A stretch of 64,000 nt of DNA from Knufia peltigerae (Eukaryota; Ascomycota; Eurotiomycetes; Chaetothyriales; Trichomeriaceae), in assembly GCA_030247855.1 (NCBI GenBank), contig JAPDRN010000047.1, positions 1-64,000 of the forward strand. The letters run 5' to 3'. The first letter of the stretch is position 1. Each line of letters starts with the position of its first letter. The notes below the pieces were generated by a model. That model made no database searches. It was given only the letters and a program-made list of their open reading frames with translations, and was not told the origin of the DNA. A program made the position numbers and the translations under genes. Of this stretch, positions 25,040-35,251 are shown piece by piece.

Positions 25040-25426
25040 ATGTCTCTGTCCAAACTTCTGAAAGGCTTCTCCATCTTTGCGTTAGTCGTCGGCACCGGAG
25101 ATGCCCTTGGTGGAACGAGTGTGCTTGAGAAGGCAAGCGGTGATGCGTTCACCTCCACCAATTCCTCCCTCATAGCGCTCACCGACAGCCAACTTCGCTT
25201 CCTTGGAACTTACTGGGCAGGCTATGGAGCAATGTTATGGTGGGCTAGTAACGACCTGACTACACGACGCGTGCCATTGGCTATATTGGGAGCTACCCTG
25301 TTTGCTTCCGGCATCGGGAGGTCGATCTCTGCAATGATACATGGATTTCCTTCAGGTGTGATCATTGCAGCAACTGGAGTTGAACTATTGATGCCGCCTG
25401 CTATTTGGCTGCTGGGACAGTGGTGA
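25040..25426 (+). CDS. DUF4345-type small membrane protein
   Basis: This single exon codes for 128 residues. Four hydrophobic segments are visible: an N-terminal one (FSIFALVVGTGDALGG), one at YWAGYGAMLWWA, one at PLAILGATLFASGIGRSIS and one at IIAATGVELLMPPAIWLL. The conserved GYGAMLWW-type and GR(S/A) motifs fit DUF4345, a family of unknown function also found in bacteria. The start ATG sits just after ACTTCATA and matches the family length. The cellular site is unknown; an endomembrane or plasma membrane is likely. Confidence 0.75.
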   Translation: MSLSKLLKGFSIFALVVGTGDALGGTSVLEKASGDAFTSTNSSLIALTDSQLRFLGTYWAGYGAMLWWASNDLTTRRVPLAILGATLFASGIGRSISAMIHGFPSGVIIAATGVELLMPPAIWLLGQW

Positions 25427-25981
25427 CGTTCGAGACATCACGACGAAAACATCCTGAAAGATGTGTGCTCCTCATAAGACGGACAGGCGACATGGCTTAC
25501 TTGTGGCGGAGGTGTAAATATATTACTTCATATTTCAAGGTTCGGTCTACCCAGCTTGTACCTGCCAGCCGGGTTCTATGAACCATGTCCAGTCCATCAG
25601 TCCACTCAAATCTATTGCCACTTGATTGTGGTGTACCGAAATGTTCCGTTTCACTGAACTTAGTTGCATGGCGGCATTTGCTTTGTCTAGCCTTAACAAA
25701 GTTTCATCATGTGCTTTTATTGGTTCCCTGTCCACCTTTCCTCCGACAAATCCATGCAGTTCTCGTATCTGGCTCTATCCAGACATAGGCCAAAAGAAGC
25801 AATCATGATATGTTGGGCATGGCACACTTCAAATTCATCAGCGCTGAACATAGCCGGAGACGCGAGATCATCGGTATCATCCTTGAAGCTTGTATGTGAC
25901 AACTGACGGGTTTCGCTAGATACCTGGTTGATAGGAAAACGCAAGAGGGAAGACGAGGAAAAGAAAAGTCATGACATCGTA
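25427..25981. other. Convergent intergenic region
   Basis: The 555 bp between two convergent stop codons contain only short frames and presumably both 3' UTRs. Confidence 0.6.
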
Positions 25982-27283
25982 TCAAAGGAATCTGAAGCGT
26001 ATCGAACTGCTCTGCGAACTCGGTCGGCCTTCTTTCGAACTTGACCTTGAGCTGGCGACGTAGGTGGAACTCGTTCTGCTCGAGCCCGATGAATAACGGG
26101 ACCTGCCAGCTGGTGTTGGAAAACTAGTCGGCGGCAGCTTCTTCACCAGGTTATCGTATTCCTGACGGCAAGTGTCTCTCTCATTTCGGTAACGGTCCCG
26201 ATCTACCCTCACCCTTCTCAGATCCCTACCCAAACTCTGCACTTGGCTTTCCAAGACGTCACATTCGTGGTCTAGTTCATCAATGGTTTTGCTTTGTTCT
26301 TCAGTCTCGTTTTGCAGCCTTTGGCACTCGTGTTCGATCCTTTCCACACGAGCCGACATTTTCCTGAGCTCGGCCATGTCACGCTCGTGCTGCTGCTCGA
26401 ACGATGCCCTTAGCTCCGCAATGGTATTTTCATCTGCTTGGCGTTGGCTTTCCAACTGCGCGATACGGCGTTGCAACCCATCAAAATATGACCTGATATC
26501 TCTGTCGTCGCGTCGCCAAGCTTGAGGCTGAGGAGGTCGATTCGCGGGCCTAGTCCATTGCCTCGCGAGAATGTCAAAGGGACTCGCGCGCCCAGAGGGT
26601 CCTTGTGGAAGGGGTTCAAGCCATTCGGTAGCTATGACGCGAGACTCGGGGTCCCGGCTTTCCAGTTCTGCCACCGTCTGCCTTGCCCGTCTCTGTTCAT
26701 CGACAAGAAATACTTCATCATCGACCTGAAACCGGCGATCACCCTGTGGCGTTCCGATTTCAGAATGCCTTTATCCATGTCAGCCAGTGGTGAGAATGCT
26801 GGGCCTTTGGAATGCTTGAACTTGCCTTATCACGCCCAGGATCACATTCAAGGTTGTCGTGGCAAAGTAAAGCTCGCTCCTCTGGGTCGCTATTGTGTCC
26901 CTTTTCAAGAACTTTCGGAGCCGTTGTTGTCGCTGTTCTTTGGGAGAGGTGCGAATGCGCAGGATCTTGTGCTGCCTGGTCAAGGTATACTTCCTCTCAT
27001 CGACGGCACTGAAATCTTCCACGGTCTGGCGCAGGTCCTCGAGGACGATACGGGTGTCGCGGATCATGAGACGGAGACTATTGACCAGGGATTCGGTCAA
27101 GACGACCCGGGGATTCTGTACGCATCTCTGGACATGTCCCCAGAGGGTCGCGAAGGTGGTGACTTCCCGGTGGAAGTTCTCGAACTCTCTCGTGGCGAGT
27201 TCCACACCGTCGTACAAATTGTAAAGGGATTCACCGACACAGAACGCAAGGCGAACAAGGCCGACGATACTTAAAGGATCCAT
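25982..27283 (-). CDS. Helo-like N-terminal domain plus coiled-coil protein
   Basis: The exons are 27283-26822 and 26743-25982, giving 407 residues; the intron was placed to remove two in-frame stops, and its donor is uncertain. The N-terminus (MDPLSIVGLV, then AFCVGESLYNLYDGV and an HREVTTFATLWGHV helix) resembles the helo-like/fungal N-terminal domain found at the front of fungal STAND (NLR) proteins. The middle (about 240-340) is a long heptad-rich coiled coil (LQRRIAQLESQRQADENTI). The C-terminus is a Ser/Arg-rich tail. No nucleotide-binding domain or repeats follow, unlike in NLRs. A signalling or adaptor role is inference only. Confidence 0.65.
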
Positions 27284-27905
27284 GCCATGGCAGGTACTCC
27301 GTAGGTACGATGGAGACCGAACAAAGAAATGCGCAACCGGTGAAGACGGTCGTTACAAAAAGTCCGAGGTCGATCAAAGCAGGGCTGGGTGGGAGCGAAG
27401 GCGTCCCGGGACCTTCTTCCCTCCCCCAACCTCCACGGCCACGATCAGCGATACCATGCGCAGGGCTTCGGCCAGGACCATGAGCATGCATGGTACAAGG
27501 TTGCAGGAGGCCCAAGATATGTGACGATGCACGTCGACTGCAGTTTCACAGGTGGGGAAATGAAGAGTATTGGATGTTGAGGCACCGAGCCCTGTCTACG
27601 CATGGTTGCCTCGTCCGTATTGGGAATAGTGTGCGGTCTTATGCCAGACCCCAGCCTTGCGCCTTGAAACAGTGTGTGACTTTTTAGACTGTCACGCTGC
27701 CTACGACATGGTTGATCGTAAGTACATTTTGAAGAGAAACGAAAGAAGAAGTCCGATTTATCGTTCTTATCTATTCTACTCCGTAAAGAACCTCACGGCA
27801 ACGTGGTTGCTTCACGTATGGTGGGCTAAAGCCACCTATGATCACATACATCGTTCCCTTGCTGTCGACTAGAAAAGAACTGCTACAAGCGGCAGCCCCC
27901 TTCGT
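27284..27905. promoter_or_regulatory. Promoter of the helo-like gene / 3' flank of the hypothetical gene
   Basis: The 622 bp contain two TACTCCGTA words (27295 and 27777), the first only about 12 bp upstream of the start codon at 27283. No gene was recognised. Confidence 0.5.
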
Positions 27906-28664
27906 CTAGTTCTTCTCCCTCTTCGCCATCTCCACTCGTGCTCGAGTCACCGCCTCTGTAAACTCCAGGATTCTCCTTCTGCGAGTGGTGGGAGACAGAG
28001 ACGTGATTGACTTCTGGCCTTGCTCTGTCGGAGTTGTCGTCGTCGTTGTTATTCTTGGAGTGACGGTGTCCGTGCCGACCCCAACGTCAACGCCTCCCTT
28101 CTTCTCGTCACCACCAGTCCTCGTGGCACGTCGTTCGTCATTATCCTTATCACCGACGGTGGTAGTAGTAGTAGTAGTGGCCGCCGAGGTCGTTGTTGTC
28201 GCCCGAACCAATCTGGAATCTCGAGATTTCCTCGAGAGACCGATCGCATCCGAACGGACGGCGGCAGGGAACTCATCGGTGGCGACGGTGGCGACGGGTT
28301 GGGCGACGTGTCGTCCCAAGAATCTCATGATGGCGTAACGAGCTTCCCTGTGCGCTTGCTCAAGCCTCTCCGTCTGCGCATCGTCCCGGCCGTAGTGGTG
28401 GTGGTGGTTATGGGCGACTCTTGGAGCGGGCAACCGACAATCTGGTGGTGGTTGTCTCTTCTCGCCGACCGCGCCAAAAAAGTTGCTGGCCTGGGTGGTG
28501 GTGGTGAAGTGACTGTGTGGTGGTGGTGGTGGGTATTGTTCTCGCGGATCACCGATCTCAGTTGAATCCGCAACAAGTCCGGCAATCGAAATGTGTCGGT
28601 CCTCCTCCTGACCTTTGTTCGTCTTGTTCTTGTAATGGTTGTTGTCGTCATGGTCGAGATCCAT
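27906..28664 (-). CDS. Low-complexity hypothetical protein, 252 aa
   Basis: A single frame opens with a true ATG. The protein has an Asp/His-rich start, a proline run, His runs, an ordered-looking helix (EQAHREARYAIMRFLGRHVA) and then long Thr runs (TTTTTTT, TTTTTT) and a basic C-terminus (TRRRRILEFTEAV, ending EMAKREKN). The helix and the C-terminal segment look conserved-protein-like; the rest is repeat-driven by CAC/ACC/ACA tracts. No family was recognised. Overlapping frames on the other strand are by-products of the repeats. Confidence 0.55.
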   Translation of the reverse strand: MDLDHDDNNHYKNKTNKGQEEDRHISIAGLVADSTEIGDPREQYPPPPPHSHFTTTTQASNFFGAVGEKRQPPPDCRLPAPRVAHNHHHHYGRDDAQTERLEQAHREARYAIMRFLGRHVAQPVATVATDEFPAAVRSDAIGLSRKSRDSRLVRATTTTSAATTTTTTTVGDKDNDERRATRTGGDEKKGGVDVGVGTDTVTPRITTTTTTPTEQGQKSITSLSPTTRRRRILEFTEAVTRARVEMAKREKN

Positions 28665-29769
28665 CTTGGCTTTCTCGTTTGGAAGGGGAAAGGAAAATCA
28701 ACAACACTTTGTTGCTTCTTGTTCCTGCGCACGTTCGGTTTCAGAGTTTTATGCTTTGCGTGCTTTGCTTGAAAAAAAGAGGAGAGGAGAGAACTGTCAG
28801 CCACATGGATGATAGATATATATATATATCGTAGAGACAGCAGCACTGTGAGTAGGGAAGCATTCGACGCAAGTGCCAGTTGGACTTGACCAGGAACAAG
28901 AAAAATACTCCCCCCGGTCGGTCGACAAAATCAAGTGAATGTGAGGGTGAAATCCATCACGCAACCCCTACAGCACAGCCCCTACAGCACAAGGTACCCG
29001 TAGCCAGATAGGTAGGTGGAGGGAGAGCCTCCAAATGGGAGATGGTGGTGATCCTGCTGCTGCTGCTGGACATACGCCCTGCCGTTATTTTGTGATCGCA
29101 CAATATATGACAAAGTTAGAGATCGAAGTAAGCTGCATGGGTGATAATCAATACTCTTCACAACTTTGCGGTCTTTCATCTGCCATTGTTTCGCCCAATG
29201 GAGGATAACGGGGTTGTCATTGTGATCAAATGGTATCGATAGAAAACGGCAGACTGGGGACATTGCAAGTCCAGGCAATGGCTCCCCTTCCTGCCATCCC
29301 TTCGAGATCGTTTGGTGCTGCATCTGTATCGATCTAGATTTCTTTCATGAAGAGCCATGCTGTGAGCATCATCACGAACCTTGACTAGACTCAGCTGTGT
29401 GAATAATGACGAGGTCGGCTCCCCTCCGACATGGACTGCAATACATTCTATCGTAGTTTGTGACTTATCTCTCTTTGTCCTTATGGCTATTGAGGACTGG
29501 TGGTGTACTTCACACAATGCAGTGACTTGTCAACTTTGGCGGGGTGTTAATACTGGCTCGTGAAGAAAACTGAAAGCAGCAACAACAAATCGTCACGTGA
29601 GAACAAAAGAAGCCTTGGTAAGATATACCAGCTAGAAAAGGGAGAAGATAAAGTGTTTGATTCAAGATTCAAGGAAGAACTCAATCATATCATAGTCTTT
29701 GTTCCTTTTTCTTTCCACTTTCTATCCATGTCAGTTTTTATGTACATGTTATCTTCCATGTTTGACGTA
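28665..29769. other. Intergenic between FGH stop and hypothetical gene start
   Basis: The 1.1 kb hold the promoter of the hypothetical gene and the 3' flank of the hydrolase. There is a short TA run near 28817-28830. No gene-like structure is seen. Confidence 0.55.
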
Positions 29770-30770
29770 CTACGCAAACAAGTGCTTTGCGGCGTGATCA
29801 ATGTGATCGTCAGCAAAAGATGCCATGGTGTAGTAACTGTGGTCGTAGTCTGGCTGGAATCGAACGTTGAGTCCTTTCTCCTGTCCTATTTCTTTTGCTG
29901 CGGCAATGAAGTTCTCGGGGAGCAATTGGCCTTGCTTGTAGAAGTTGTCGCCGGTACCCTAGAAGAATAACATCGATTAGGTTTTGTTGGAGAACGCAAA
30001 GGGTTCAGTGGGCAAAAAGAAACGTACCACATCCACCAGGATATCCAGGTCACCTCCTTTCCATTGCTTCAGAAGTTCTGTAGAATCATGCTCCGCACCC
30101 TTCTTTTGCCAATCGCTCTCACCAAAGTAACCCTTGAAGGCCTTTTCTCCCCAAGGGCATTTAAGGGGATTGGCAATCGGGGCAAATGCGCTGACACTCT
30201 TGTATTTGCCGGGGTTCTTCAAGTATAACGACAGTGCACCATGTCCACCCATGCTGTGTCCACTGATGCTCACCCGGCTCGAATCGATCTGGTCGGCGTA
30301 GGCAGCAAAGACGGTCTCGGGAAGTTCCTTGGTGATGTATGTGTACATCTTGTAGTTCTTGGACCAAGGGTCGGCGGTGGCATCGACGTAAAAACCGGCT
30401 CCTGAGCCGAAATCATAGGCATCATCTTCTCCCTTGATGCCGATTCCCCCTACGATGAGGTTAGATCAGAACAGAAATCAATACACCTTGTGACTTCGGA
30501 CATACTTGGGCTGGTGTCTGGGTAGAGGACTGCGATTCCTTTCTTGCTCGCTCCGTGTTGGAAGAATCCCTTTTCCGAGCAATTGTCACCGGTACAGGTC
30601 AGTCCGGACAGCCAGATGAGCAATGGGACCTTGTGTAGTGAGTTCTGAGTGTTCTGTGGAGGGAGGTAGAGGTTGAATTTCATCTCGCACCCAAGGGTGG
30701 AGGATTGATGGGCGAGCTTCAAGAGCTTGCCTCCAAAGGAAGCTATGGTTGCTTGCGTGGTAACAGACAT
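29770..30770 (-). CDS. S-formylglutathione hydrolase
   Basis: The exons are 30770-30506, 30449-30028 and 29958-29770, giving 291 residues, the family length. The enzyme hydrolyses S-formylglutathione to formate and glutathione, the second step of glutathione-dependent formaldehyde detoxification, in the cytosol. It has an alpha/beta-hydrolase fold: the oxyanion region WLSGLTCTGDN, nucleophile Ser about 154 in GHSMGGHGAL, Asp about 233 in GTGDNFY and His about 269 in DYDHSYY. The C-terminus ends KHLFA, without an SKL-type peroxisomal signal. Introns are 56 and 69 nt with clean GT/AG ends. It is divergent from YTH1. Confidence 0.96.
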
Positions 30771-31614
30771 TTTCTGGCCGTCGGTCTGGATGAGTGCTCG
30801 ATCCTTGGGGGATGTGTATGAGGAGGAGGAGGAGGAGGAGGAGGAGCAAATGCCAATGGATAAGAACGAGTGAAAGAAAAAGAGTCAATGTTTTTCTCCG
30901 AGTAGACACCAACAAGTTGTTTTGGAAAATGACGTGGGGAGTGGGAGAGGGAGGGGGAAGATAGCCCGAATATGGCCCCGCAAAGTCACACCCTTTACCT
31001 ACCATTACATTCTTTCAAGCATCGCAGGGACAGATCATCACAAGGGTCTTTTCGGGACCTTGGAACGAAAAGGATCCCCCTTATCGAAGCTGGGTTCAAT
31101 GCGCCCAGAATGTGGGTGAAAGAAGAAGCGGAAGAGGGGCAGCACGAATACGAGTATCCGGTCTCACCCCCCGCCGCCCGGAAAATGCTTCGTCACAAGC
31201 CGGGATACTCTTGCCCAATTGAACCCGGGGCGTTTTTTATACCCCAATTAGCAATGTATACCGAAGGGGGTGGAACTCCCATTTCATGTCTGGAGTACGA
31301 GTATGAATATCATGGCCGTCGAGATATGATAAGGCTGGCACTTGAGACCCTAGATAGCAATGTTTGGACGTGTTTCTGGCCTTTGTTTGGTGGAAATCAA
31401 GCTAAGCCAGAAACGAGTATGTCCGGTAAAACCTCGGGAGTATCCTCTTCGCGGCGGACGAGATTAATTCATTTCCATTGTTGAAGGGTTTCTTGATCGT
31501 AAACAATACCAACATCTTCAGAAGTCCCTTTTTAATCATTAAACAAACGCAATTGATCTGGCACTCCTCTGATCTACTGTCTTTCGATTCTCTTTCGTTT
31601 TGCGCCAAACAAAA
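30771..31614. promoter_or_regulatory. Divergent promoter region, FGH / YTH1
   Basis: An 844 bp bidirectional intergenic region. A GAG trinucleotide run (about 30820-30846) lies just upstream of the hydrolase start, and AATACGAGTAT-like words occur near 31147 and 31297. Confidence 0.55.
30820..30846. repeat. GAG microsatellite
   Basis: About nine GAG units on the plus strand (CTC on the strand transcribed for FGH), probably in the hydrolase 5' leader. Confidence 0.85.
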
Positions 31615-32439
31615 ATGGCTTCAATAGCGGCCGAAAGCACCCCAGCGGCCGCCGCAGTCGAATCCATGGCAAAGACCACGACGAGTCCCTCTGCTACTGC
31701 GACAACAACAACAACAACCACAACGACCACCACCCCGACGTACAACTTCAGCTTCACTCCGTTCCTTCGATCCAACGGGATCGCCGCCCTCGCCTCCGAG
31801 GTCCCCGTCTGTCCGGACTACGCCGCGACGGGCCACTGCCCGCGAGGGCGCAGGTGCGCCGACCGCCACCCGACACCTTCGCAACAGCCGACGTACCACT
31901 ACGGCCGCCAGAACGACAACTACGTGTGCAAGCACTGGCTCAAAGGCCTGTGCAAGAAGGGGGACGCGTGCGACTACCTCCACGAGTACAACCTGCGGAA
32001 GATGAGCGAGTGCCAGTTCTACAACCAGCACGGCTACTGCCAGAACGGCGACGAGTGCCTCTACGTCCACGTCAAGGAGGAGTCGAGGTTGCCCCCGTGC
32101 GAGGACTACAACAGAGGCTTCTGCGAGAAGGGCCCGAGGTGCGGGAAGCGTCACGTCAGGAGACGGCTCTGCGAGTTCTACATGGCCGGCTTCTGCCCCG
32201 ACGGACCGAATTGCAAGTTTGGAGTTCACCTGAAGGGTAGCAAACCCGCCGCCGTCGACAATTTCGGCATCAACAACGGCAACGTCGTGGGCGGCGGCGG
32301 CGGCGACCTTCAGAAACGGGGCGGCGATAGGGTGGCGGATTTGGAGAGGAGAGAGGAAGATGCGCGAAAGGACTTTGGTTGGAGAGGCGGTAGAGGCAAA
32401 GGTGGACGATGGAGGAATAAACGTGAACGAAGGGGTTGA
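31615..32439 (+). CDS. YTH1: mRNA 3'-end processing factor Yth1/CPSF30, CCCH zinc fingers
   Basis: The gene is intronless and codes for 274 residues from ATG 31615. Yth1 is the CPSF subunit that reads the AAUAAA signal during cleavage and polyadenylation. Five CCCH fingers run from about residue 65 to 205 (CPDYAATGHCPRGRRC, CKHWLKGLCKKGDAC, CQFYNQHGYCQNGDEC, CEDYNRGFCEKGPRC, CEFYMAGFCPDGPNC). An Ala/Thr-rich N-terminus carries a Thr run from ACA/ACC repeats. The C-terminus is a short basic Gly/Arg tail (RGGRGKGGRWRNKRERRG). The finger-coding part (about 31780-32290) is strongly GC-rich at third positions compared with the ends. Confidence 0.93.
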   Translation: MASIAAESTPAAAAVESMAKTTTSPSATATTTTTTTTTTTPTYNFSFTPFLRSNGIAALASEVPVCPDYAATGHCPRGRRCADRHPTPSQQPTYHYGRQNDNYVCKHWLKGLCKKGDACDYLHEYNLRKMSECQFYNQHGYCQNGDECLYVHVKEESRLPPCEDYNRGFCEKGPRCGKRHVRRRLCEFYMAGFCPDGPNCKFGVHLKGSKPAAVDNFGINNGNVVGGGGGDLQKRGGDRVADLERREEDARKDFGWRGGRGKGGRWRNKRERRG

Positions 32440-33358
32440 GTGGGGGAAAGACAAACGTGACGGAGAATCAAGAAGAACAAAATCAATGGACACGGAAAGG
32501 GAGCTTTGTACTACGGTCTACCTTGGACGAACTGCCACCGAGACAAGTCACATTTCTCCTATTTTTTTTTCTGAATCCCAACAACAACAACAACAAAAAA
32601 ACGAGGAATCAATCGTGGGCTTCTGCGACGTTGAATTTGTTATAGGATGATGGAAACCTTATGTCCTCTCGGAACGACCAGATTACAGCAGGTTGCGGTC
32701 GTCAACGTCTCCCCACCGGTCAGCGCCGTCATTTTACTGCGAGGCTGCCGGCAGGGCACACACTGAAGTGAAAGTGAAAGGTTCGTGGCACCACGAACAT
32801 GGCACGGAGAACAGTCGAGGTATCCCTCGGTCGTTTGCAGACCGTGGATGGGCAGGATACCACCGCCCGACAAGATAGCCCCCTTGGAGCGTGACGAATC
32901 AAGTCTGCATCGTCCAAAATCTCTTGGGAATGATGGACCATAGGTATGGGACGATCATCATCATCATCATCACCATCATCATCATGGCCACAACTCAAAG
33001 TCATGTGCCGAGCATGGAATCAGGCCAGAGACCAAAGAGAACCACTGATCCGTCCTAGAATGTGGACGCTGGCTAATATTTTCCAAGTTGTACCAAAAAT
33101 GATTTTTCGGGTATCTATAAGTAGGGATACTACACAGGCGTATCATGATGATGAGGAGGAGGCGAAGGAGGAGGAGGAAGAGGGAGAGGCCAATTTTGAT
33201 ACCAATAACCCAGACCTTCTCTACCCACTAAAACTGTACTGTACACACGGACAATCCGCTCCTTTGTTTTTCTTTTCTGTGCCAATTGTGAAATGCCAAA
33301 TACACTCGCTATGCTACCAAAATTTCAAACCCTTTTTCCACAACCCAGGAAAGCCATC
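32440..33358. other. Convergent intergenic region, YTH1 / MFS transporter
   Basis: The 919 bp contain CAA runs (about 32579-32599), CAT runs (about 32956-32987) and GAG/GAA runs (about 33146-33186), plus GTACTGTAC at 33236. No gene is seen. Confidence 0.6.
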
Positions 33359-35251
33359 CTATCGCCCTCCCTTTTCGGCGTCGAGGGTGCCTCGCCGGGC
33401 CTGTCGAGCGGCCAGTTCCTCTTGCCTCACCCGTTCCTGTTCAGCGAGACCCGTCCTCGCCTTCTCGTGTTCTTTGCTCAATTTCTTCTTCGTGATGAAC
33501 AAGCTGATGAAGATGCCAAACGCCGAGAATGCAGTGTAAAAGATCCACATCTTCTGCAAGCTCGACGTGTATGCGATATCGACCGCCCTCCTCTGATTCG
33601 GTTGTAGGGCTTTGATCAGATTCGCCGTTGCGCTGAAACCTGAAGCGGTCAAACGCTTGGCCATCTGCATCGAGATGCCCTGGTTCACGAGATAACTCTG
33701 CTTCTTCGACAACTCGTTGTCAAAGACGACACCACCCAGCACAACGGAGATGGAAGTGGACAGATTCCGGATGAAACCAAAGGTAGCGGTGGCCACGGCA
33801 ATGTCATGTCCCTTGACGTGACTCTGCAGAGCAATCAGCGGGCTTTGGAAATTCGGCCCAACTCCAATGCCAGCTATTATCTGGAAAATGATGATCTTTG
33901 CCCAATTAGCCGTGGGATCTAGATCGATAAAGAGGCCGTAGCCGATGGTCATCATAACAAGTCCGAACCAGATAGGTTCTCGGTAATGCCCTGTCTTCTT
34001 GATGAAGATCCCTGCAGTGGCCGACATGAACGACAAGCTTAGCACCAGGGCAAACAGGTAAACACCGCTGAGAATTGGTGTGGCGCCAAGGACAGATTGA
34101 AAGTAGATGGGCAGGTAGTAGCTCGACGCAATGAAGACGAAGCCATGAATGAAGCAGACTCCCAGGGAGGCGAGGTTCGACGGATCCTTAAAGAGTCGGA
34201 GAGGAATAACCGGATATTTGGCGAACCTCCACTCATTGATAAAGAAGAGAACGACCGTGAAGACTCCAAAGATGATCAGACAAAGGGTGTAAGCGCTGTC
34301 CCAAGGATGGCCGACTCCACCGGATTCCATGCCGAAGAGGAACATGACCACTCCTCCGACAATGGTGAGAACGCCAATCCAATCGACGGCTTTGATACCG
34401 TCCCAGAATGGCGTCTTTGGCGTTTCGAGTTTGAGGAAGAAGGTGAGAAGAATCAACGAGAGACCGTCAAGTGGCAGATTGATGTAGAAGCACCATCTCC
34501 AGGAGACGCCTTGCGTAAAAGCACCTCCAATAACAGGTCCAACGCCCGAGGCGATGGCCCAGACCATGCCTACTATGCCATAGTACTTGGGTCGATCTCT
34601 CATGCTGAACAAGTCTGCGATGCAGATATTGACCAAAATGACCAGTCCACCACCTCCTATGCCTTGAATGACCCGGCCTCCGATGAGAAGTCCGATAGAA
34701 TTACTGACACCCGCAATAAGACTGCCAGCCATGAATATAATGTTGGCAAAAAGAATCATAGGCTTTCGACCCCATATGTCAGAAAGCTTACCCCACAGAG
34801 GAACACTGGCCGCGTTCGCCAGGAGGTACGCACTACCAACCCAGGTGTAGCCGGATGTTGAGGCATGAAAGTGCTCGGCTATGGTTGGTAGAGCAGTAGT
34901 GATGATGGTGACGTCCAGGGCAGCTAGGAAAAGTGCCATGCAAAGCGAGAACATAATGACAAGAATTCTCGACTTGGAAAAAGAATCTGCTCTGGATTCT
35001 TGCCGCGTCAGTTCGGTTTTCGAGGGTTGCTCGGCCTGATCATCGTCGGGGGAACTTGTGCCGGCCGCATTTGCATTCTGAGTCGACTTCTCGGTATTGG
35101 CAAGACTGTCGGTGGGACTTGAAGGAGCCTCTACAGAGTAGAAGCCTTCATTTGTTGCAGCTCGGGGGTTGGGAGAACCAGCACCTTTTTCCTGGCGGCC
35201 GTTGTCCGCCACCACGGGCGTGTCTTCGGTCATATCGGCTTGGTCCTTCAT
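33359..35251 (-). CDS. MFS multidrug transporter, DHA2 (14-TM) family
   Basis: The gene is a single exon of 630 residues; the first in-frame ATG is at 35251. It is a proton-coupled export pump of the drug:H+ antiporter-2 type. A hydrophilic N-terminal tail of about 95 residues (acidic, Ser-rich) precedes about fourteen membrane segments. Motif D1-like LDVTIITTALPTIA, motif A GKLSDIWGRKP, motif B-like GRVIQGIGGGG and motif C GVGPVIGGAF are all present. The C-terminus is charged and basic (ending LDAEKGGR). The substrate cannot be told. No regulator or biosynthetic genes lie beside it, so a cluster role is not supported. Confidence 0.93.
   Translation of the reverse strand: MKDQADMTEDTPVVADNGRQEKGAGSPNPRAATNEGFYSVEAPSSPTDSLANTEKSTQNANAAGTSSPDDDQAEQPSKTELTRQESRADSFSKSRILVIMFSLCMALFLAALDVTIITTALPTIAEHFHASTSGYTWVGSAYLLANAASVPLWGKLSDIWGRKPMILFANIIFMAGSLIAGVSNSIGLLIGGRVIQGIGGGGLVILVNICIADLFSMRDRPKYYGIVGMVWAIASGVGPVIGGAFTQGVSWRWCFYINLPLDGLSLILLTFFLKLETPKTPFWDGIKAVDWIGVLTIVGGVVMFLFGMESGGVGHPWDSAYTLCLIIFGVFTVVLFFINEWRFAKYPVIPLRLFKDPSNLASLGVCFIHGFVFIASSYYLPIYFQSVLGATPILSGVYLFALVLSLSFMSATAGIFIKKTGHYREPIWFGLVMMTIGYGLFIDLDPTANWAKIIIFQIIAGIGVGPNFQSPLIALQSHVKGHDIAVATATFGFIRNLSTSISVVLGGVVFDNELSKKQSYLVNQGISMQMAKRLTASGFSATANLIKALQPNQRRAVDIAYTSSLQKMWIFYTAFSAFGIFISLFITKKKLSKEHEKARTGLAEQERVRQEELAARQARRGTLDAEKGGR

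Noticed and set aside
28020..28565. 181-codon plus-strand ORF
   Set aside because: It is antisense to the repeat-rich hypothetical gene; Val/Arg runs come from the same trinucleotide repeats.
31621..32493. 290-codon minus-strand ORF
   Set aside because: It is the antisense shadow of the GC-rich YTH1 gene; GC-rich codons on one strand leave the other open.
34097..34861. 254-codon plus-strand ORF
   Set aside because: It is antisense to the MFS transporter, which has full family motifs.
33359..35251. Secondary-metabolite cluster around the MFS transporter
   Set aside because: Its neighbours are a polyadenylation factor and a chromatin reader; no backbone or tailoring enzymes are present.
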